A stretch of 7,961 bases of DNA, from NCBI GenBank assembly GCA_964409635.1, contig CAYPEL010000130.1, positions 1 through 7,961 on the forward strand, read 5' to 3'. How positions within the stretch are numbered: the first letter of the stretch is position 1; each line of letters opens with the position of its first letter. The notes below the pieces were generated by a model. The model did not search any database and was not told where the DNA came from. It saw only the letters and a program-made list of their open reading frames with translations. The DNA comes from CAYPEL01 sp964409635. Its GTDB lineage: Bacteria; Pseudomonadota; Gammaproteobacteria; DSM-19610. Shown piece after piece: positions 6,579-7,961 of the stretch. A program made the position numbers and the translations under genes.

Positions 6579-6583
6579 TCCTT
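6579..6583 (-). promoter_or_regulatory. Ribosome binding site for the non-zinc M16 subunit
   Basis: AAGGA on the minus strand overlaps the TAA stop of the upstream M16 gene (TAAGGA) and lies 9 bases before the ATG at 6569. It supports that start and links translation of the two subunits. Confidence 0.6.
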
Positions 6584-7961
6584 AATGACCGTGACCGGCG
6601 CCTGCGCCGCGGCTGGGTGGTTTGTTTGGATCTATGGGTTGTGGGTCAAGTTCGGCAACCGTAAGTTGGTCCGCGATCAGATATTTTTTAGCCACCTGCA
6701 TGATTTGATCGGGGGTTACCTTATCAATTTCGCCGGAATACCGGTCGAGTTCACGCCAGTCGATACCCACAGTTTCCAGCATGCCGATTTGCATGGCCTG
6801 GTAAAATATCGAATCGAGCTCGTAGACTTTTGACGAACGAATCTGTGCTTTAACCCGGTCGAGTTCCGCCTGACTGACGGGTTCTTCCTGCATTTTCTTT
6901 ATCTGCGCCAACAGCGCCTCTTCCAGTTCTTTGACGGAACGATCGGAAGACGGTGTTCCCTGTAACAGGAATAATCCGCCTAAGCGGTCATACAGGTCAT
7001 ATCCGGCGCCGGCACTGGCGGCAATTTCACTGCCGCGTACCAATTGACTGGCTAACCGTGCGCTGTTGCCACCATCCAGTACTCCGGCGAGCACATCGAG
7101 CGCATAAGGCTCCCATTCGGTTTCGGCATCCAGCAGAATGGGCACCTTGTAGCCCATCGTCAGGAAGGGTAATTCCGCAGGGGCTTTCACGATAATGCGC
7201 TTTTGACCCAGCTGTTCGATTTCCTTGCGTGGTTTGGGGGGTATAATTTTACCGGCTTTCAGCGGGCCAAAATGCTTTTTCGCCAGTGCCAGGACTTCTT
7301 CCGGATCGACATCACCGACCACCACCACGGTAGCGTTATTGGGCGCATACCATTTCTGGTACCAGTCGCGCAGGTCGGCGACTTGCATATTTTCCAGGTC
7401 ATTCATCCAGCCGATGGTCGGAATGCGCGCCGGGCTGCTGACAAAAGCAGTCGCGTTAAAGCGTTCATAAGTCAAGGACTGCGGGTTGTCATCGGTACGC
7501 ATGCGGCGCTCTTCCATCACGACTTTGACTTCTTTTTGAAATTCCTCATCCGGGATCAACAGGTTGCGCATGCGGTCGGCCTCGAGCTCAAAACTGACCG
7601 GCAGCCGGCTTTTTTCCATGGTCTGGAAATAGGCCGTGTAATCAGAACTGGTAAAGGCGTTTTCGCGGCCACCATTTTCAGAAATGATGCGCGAGAATTC
7701 ACCTGAAGCATGTTTGCTGGTGCCCTTGAACATCATATGTTCCAACACATGGGACAGACCGGTGATACCGTCGTGTTCATAACTGGCGCCCACCTTGTAC
7801 CAGACCTGGGAAACCATAACCGGTGCGCGGTGGTCTTCTTTAACGATCAACTTGAGGCCGTTATCCAGCCTGTATTCATGGACCGCGCCGTTTTCCTGTG
7901 CAGCACTTGCCAGCTGTGAAAAACCGGCCAGCGTCAGACCCGCGAGGGTTACAAAATGGCG
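6582..7961 (-). CDS. M16 family zinc metallopeptidase, catalytic subunit (5' end outside window)
   Basis: Zinc-dependent peptidase of the M16B (processing peptidase-like) group, predicted periplasmic. The frame is open to the right edge, 37 codons beyond the TTG at 7850. The visible upstream residues read as the end of a signal peptide (LAGLTLAGFSQLASA, cleavage before AQEN) followed by the mature start HEYRLDNGLKL, so the true start codon lies outside the window. In the visible 459 residues, the zinc motif is H71-VLE-H75 with E74 as catalytic base, and the third ligand is E151 in VVMEERR, 76 residues after H75. WYAPNNATVVVVGDVD marks the end of the first domain. The second domain lacks the usual Arg/Tyr pair (LVRGSEIAASAGA in its place), complementary to the neighbouring subunit. 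The C-terminus ends in a Gly/His tail (AGAGHGH). The next gene starts 12 bases downstream, so the two are surely co-transcribed and probably form a heterodimer. Confidence 0.95.
   Translation of the reverse strand, partial: RHFVTLAGLTLAGFSQLASAAQENGAVHEYRLDNGLKLIVKEDHRAPVMVSQVWYKVGASYEHDGITGLSHVLEHMMFKGTSKHASGEFSRIISENGGRENAFTSSDYTAYFQTMEKSRLPVSFELEADRMRNLLIPDEEFQKEVKVVMEERRMRTDDNPQSLTYERFNATAFVSSPARIPTIGWMNDLENMQVADLRDWYQKWYAPNNATVVVVGDVDPEEVLALAKKHFGPLKAGKIIPPKPRKEIEQLGQKRIIVKAPAELPFLTMGYKVPILLDAETEWEPYALDVLAGVLDGGNSARLASQLVRGSEIAASAGAGYDLYDRLGGLFLLQGTPSSDRSVKELEEALLAQIKKMQEEPVSQAELDRVKAQIRSSKVYELDSIFYQAMQIGMLETVGIDWRELDRYSGEIDKVTPDQIMQVAKKYLIADQLTVAELDPQPIDPNKPPSRGAGAGHGH

Noticed and set aside
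7203..7706. 167-codon plus-strand frame opposite the catalytic M16 gene
   Set aside because: It lies fully antisense to a well-supported peptidase with HxxEH. Its composition follows from the codon bias of the opposite strand and it has no recognisable domain.
7848..7850. TTG at 7850 as the start of the catalytic M16 subunit
   Set aside because: In-frame upstream codons encode a signal peptide and the expected first strand of the M16 domain, so the gene continues past the right edge.
1..7961. A new defence, secretion or biosynthetic system
   Set aside because: Every gene of more than 100 codons that I accept belongs to a known family, and the block is a known housekeeping arrangement. Only the integrase neighbourhood outside the window could hold such cargo.

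Overview
The window looks like a stretch of gammaproteobacterial chromosome. It has an ordinary housekeeping block on the minus strand and, at the left edge, the end of an integron integrase gene on the plus strand. Two things suggest Gammaproteobacteria. First, the gene order M16 peptidase, M16 peptidase, rsmD, coaD, 2[4Fe-4S] ferredoxin, ggt matches, as I recall it, the order around rsmD/coaD in Pseudomonas. Second, the ferredoxin is of the Allochromatium/Pseudomonas Fdx type. A VPLPA-type PEP-CTERM protein implies that the genome also encodes an exosortase system, which is common in environmental, biofilm- or floc-forming Proteobacteria. I cannot name the genus.

Layout from left to right. 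Positions 3-1115 (+) hold the C-terminal part of an N-terminally extended integron tyrosine recombinase; its start lies outside the window. It converges with ggt (1147-2859, -), a lipoprotein-type gamma-glutamyltransferase. ggt overlaps the stop of the ferredoxin gene fdx (2856-3110, -), which is preceded by coaD (3154-3630, -) and rsmD (3683-4246, -). A 182-base gap follows, containing a 124-base imperfect inverted repeat (4290-4413). Next come a small secreted lamin-tail-domain protein with a VPLPA-CTERM sorting signal (4429-5082, -), a 179-base gap, and a pair of M16 peptidase genes (5262-6569 and 6582-7961, -). The last of these runs off the right edge.

The minus-strand genes probably form one or two transcription units read from right to left. 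The two M16 proteins are 12 bases apart and complementary: one keeps the zinc site, the other keeps the Arg/Tyr half, as in heterodimeric periplasmic M16B peptidases. rsmD, coaD, fdx and ggt are separated by 52, 43 and -4 bases. They join unrelated housekeeping tasks: 16S rRNA methylation, coenzyme A synthesis, electron transfer and glutathione breakdown. The PEP-CTERM gene and the inverted repeat sit between these two conserved groups and look like an insertion into them.

I see no CRISPR array, tRNA, rRNA, insertion sequence or convincing new multi-gene system. The points most worth following are the integrase and whatever lies to its left, the long inverted repeat, and the PEP-CTERM gene placed inside a conserved block.
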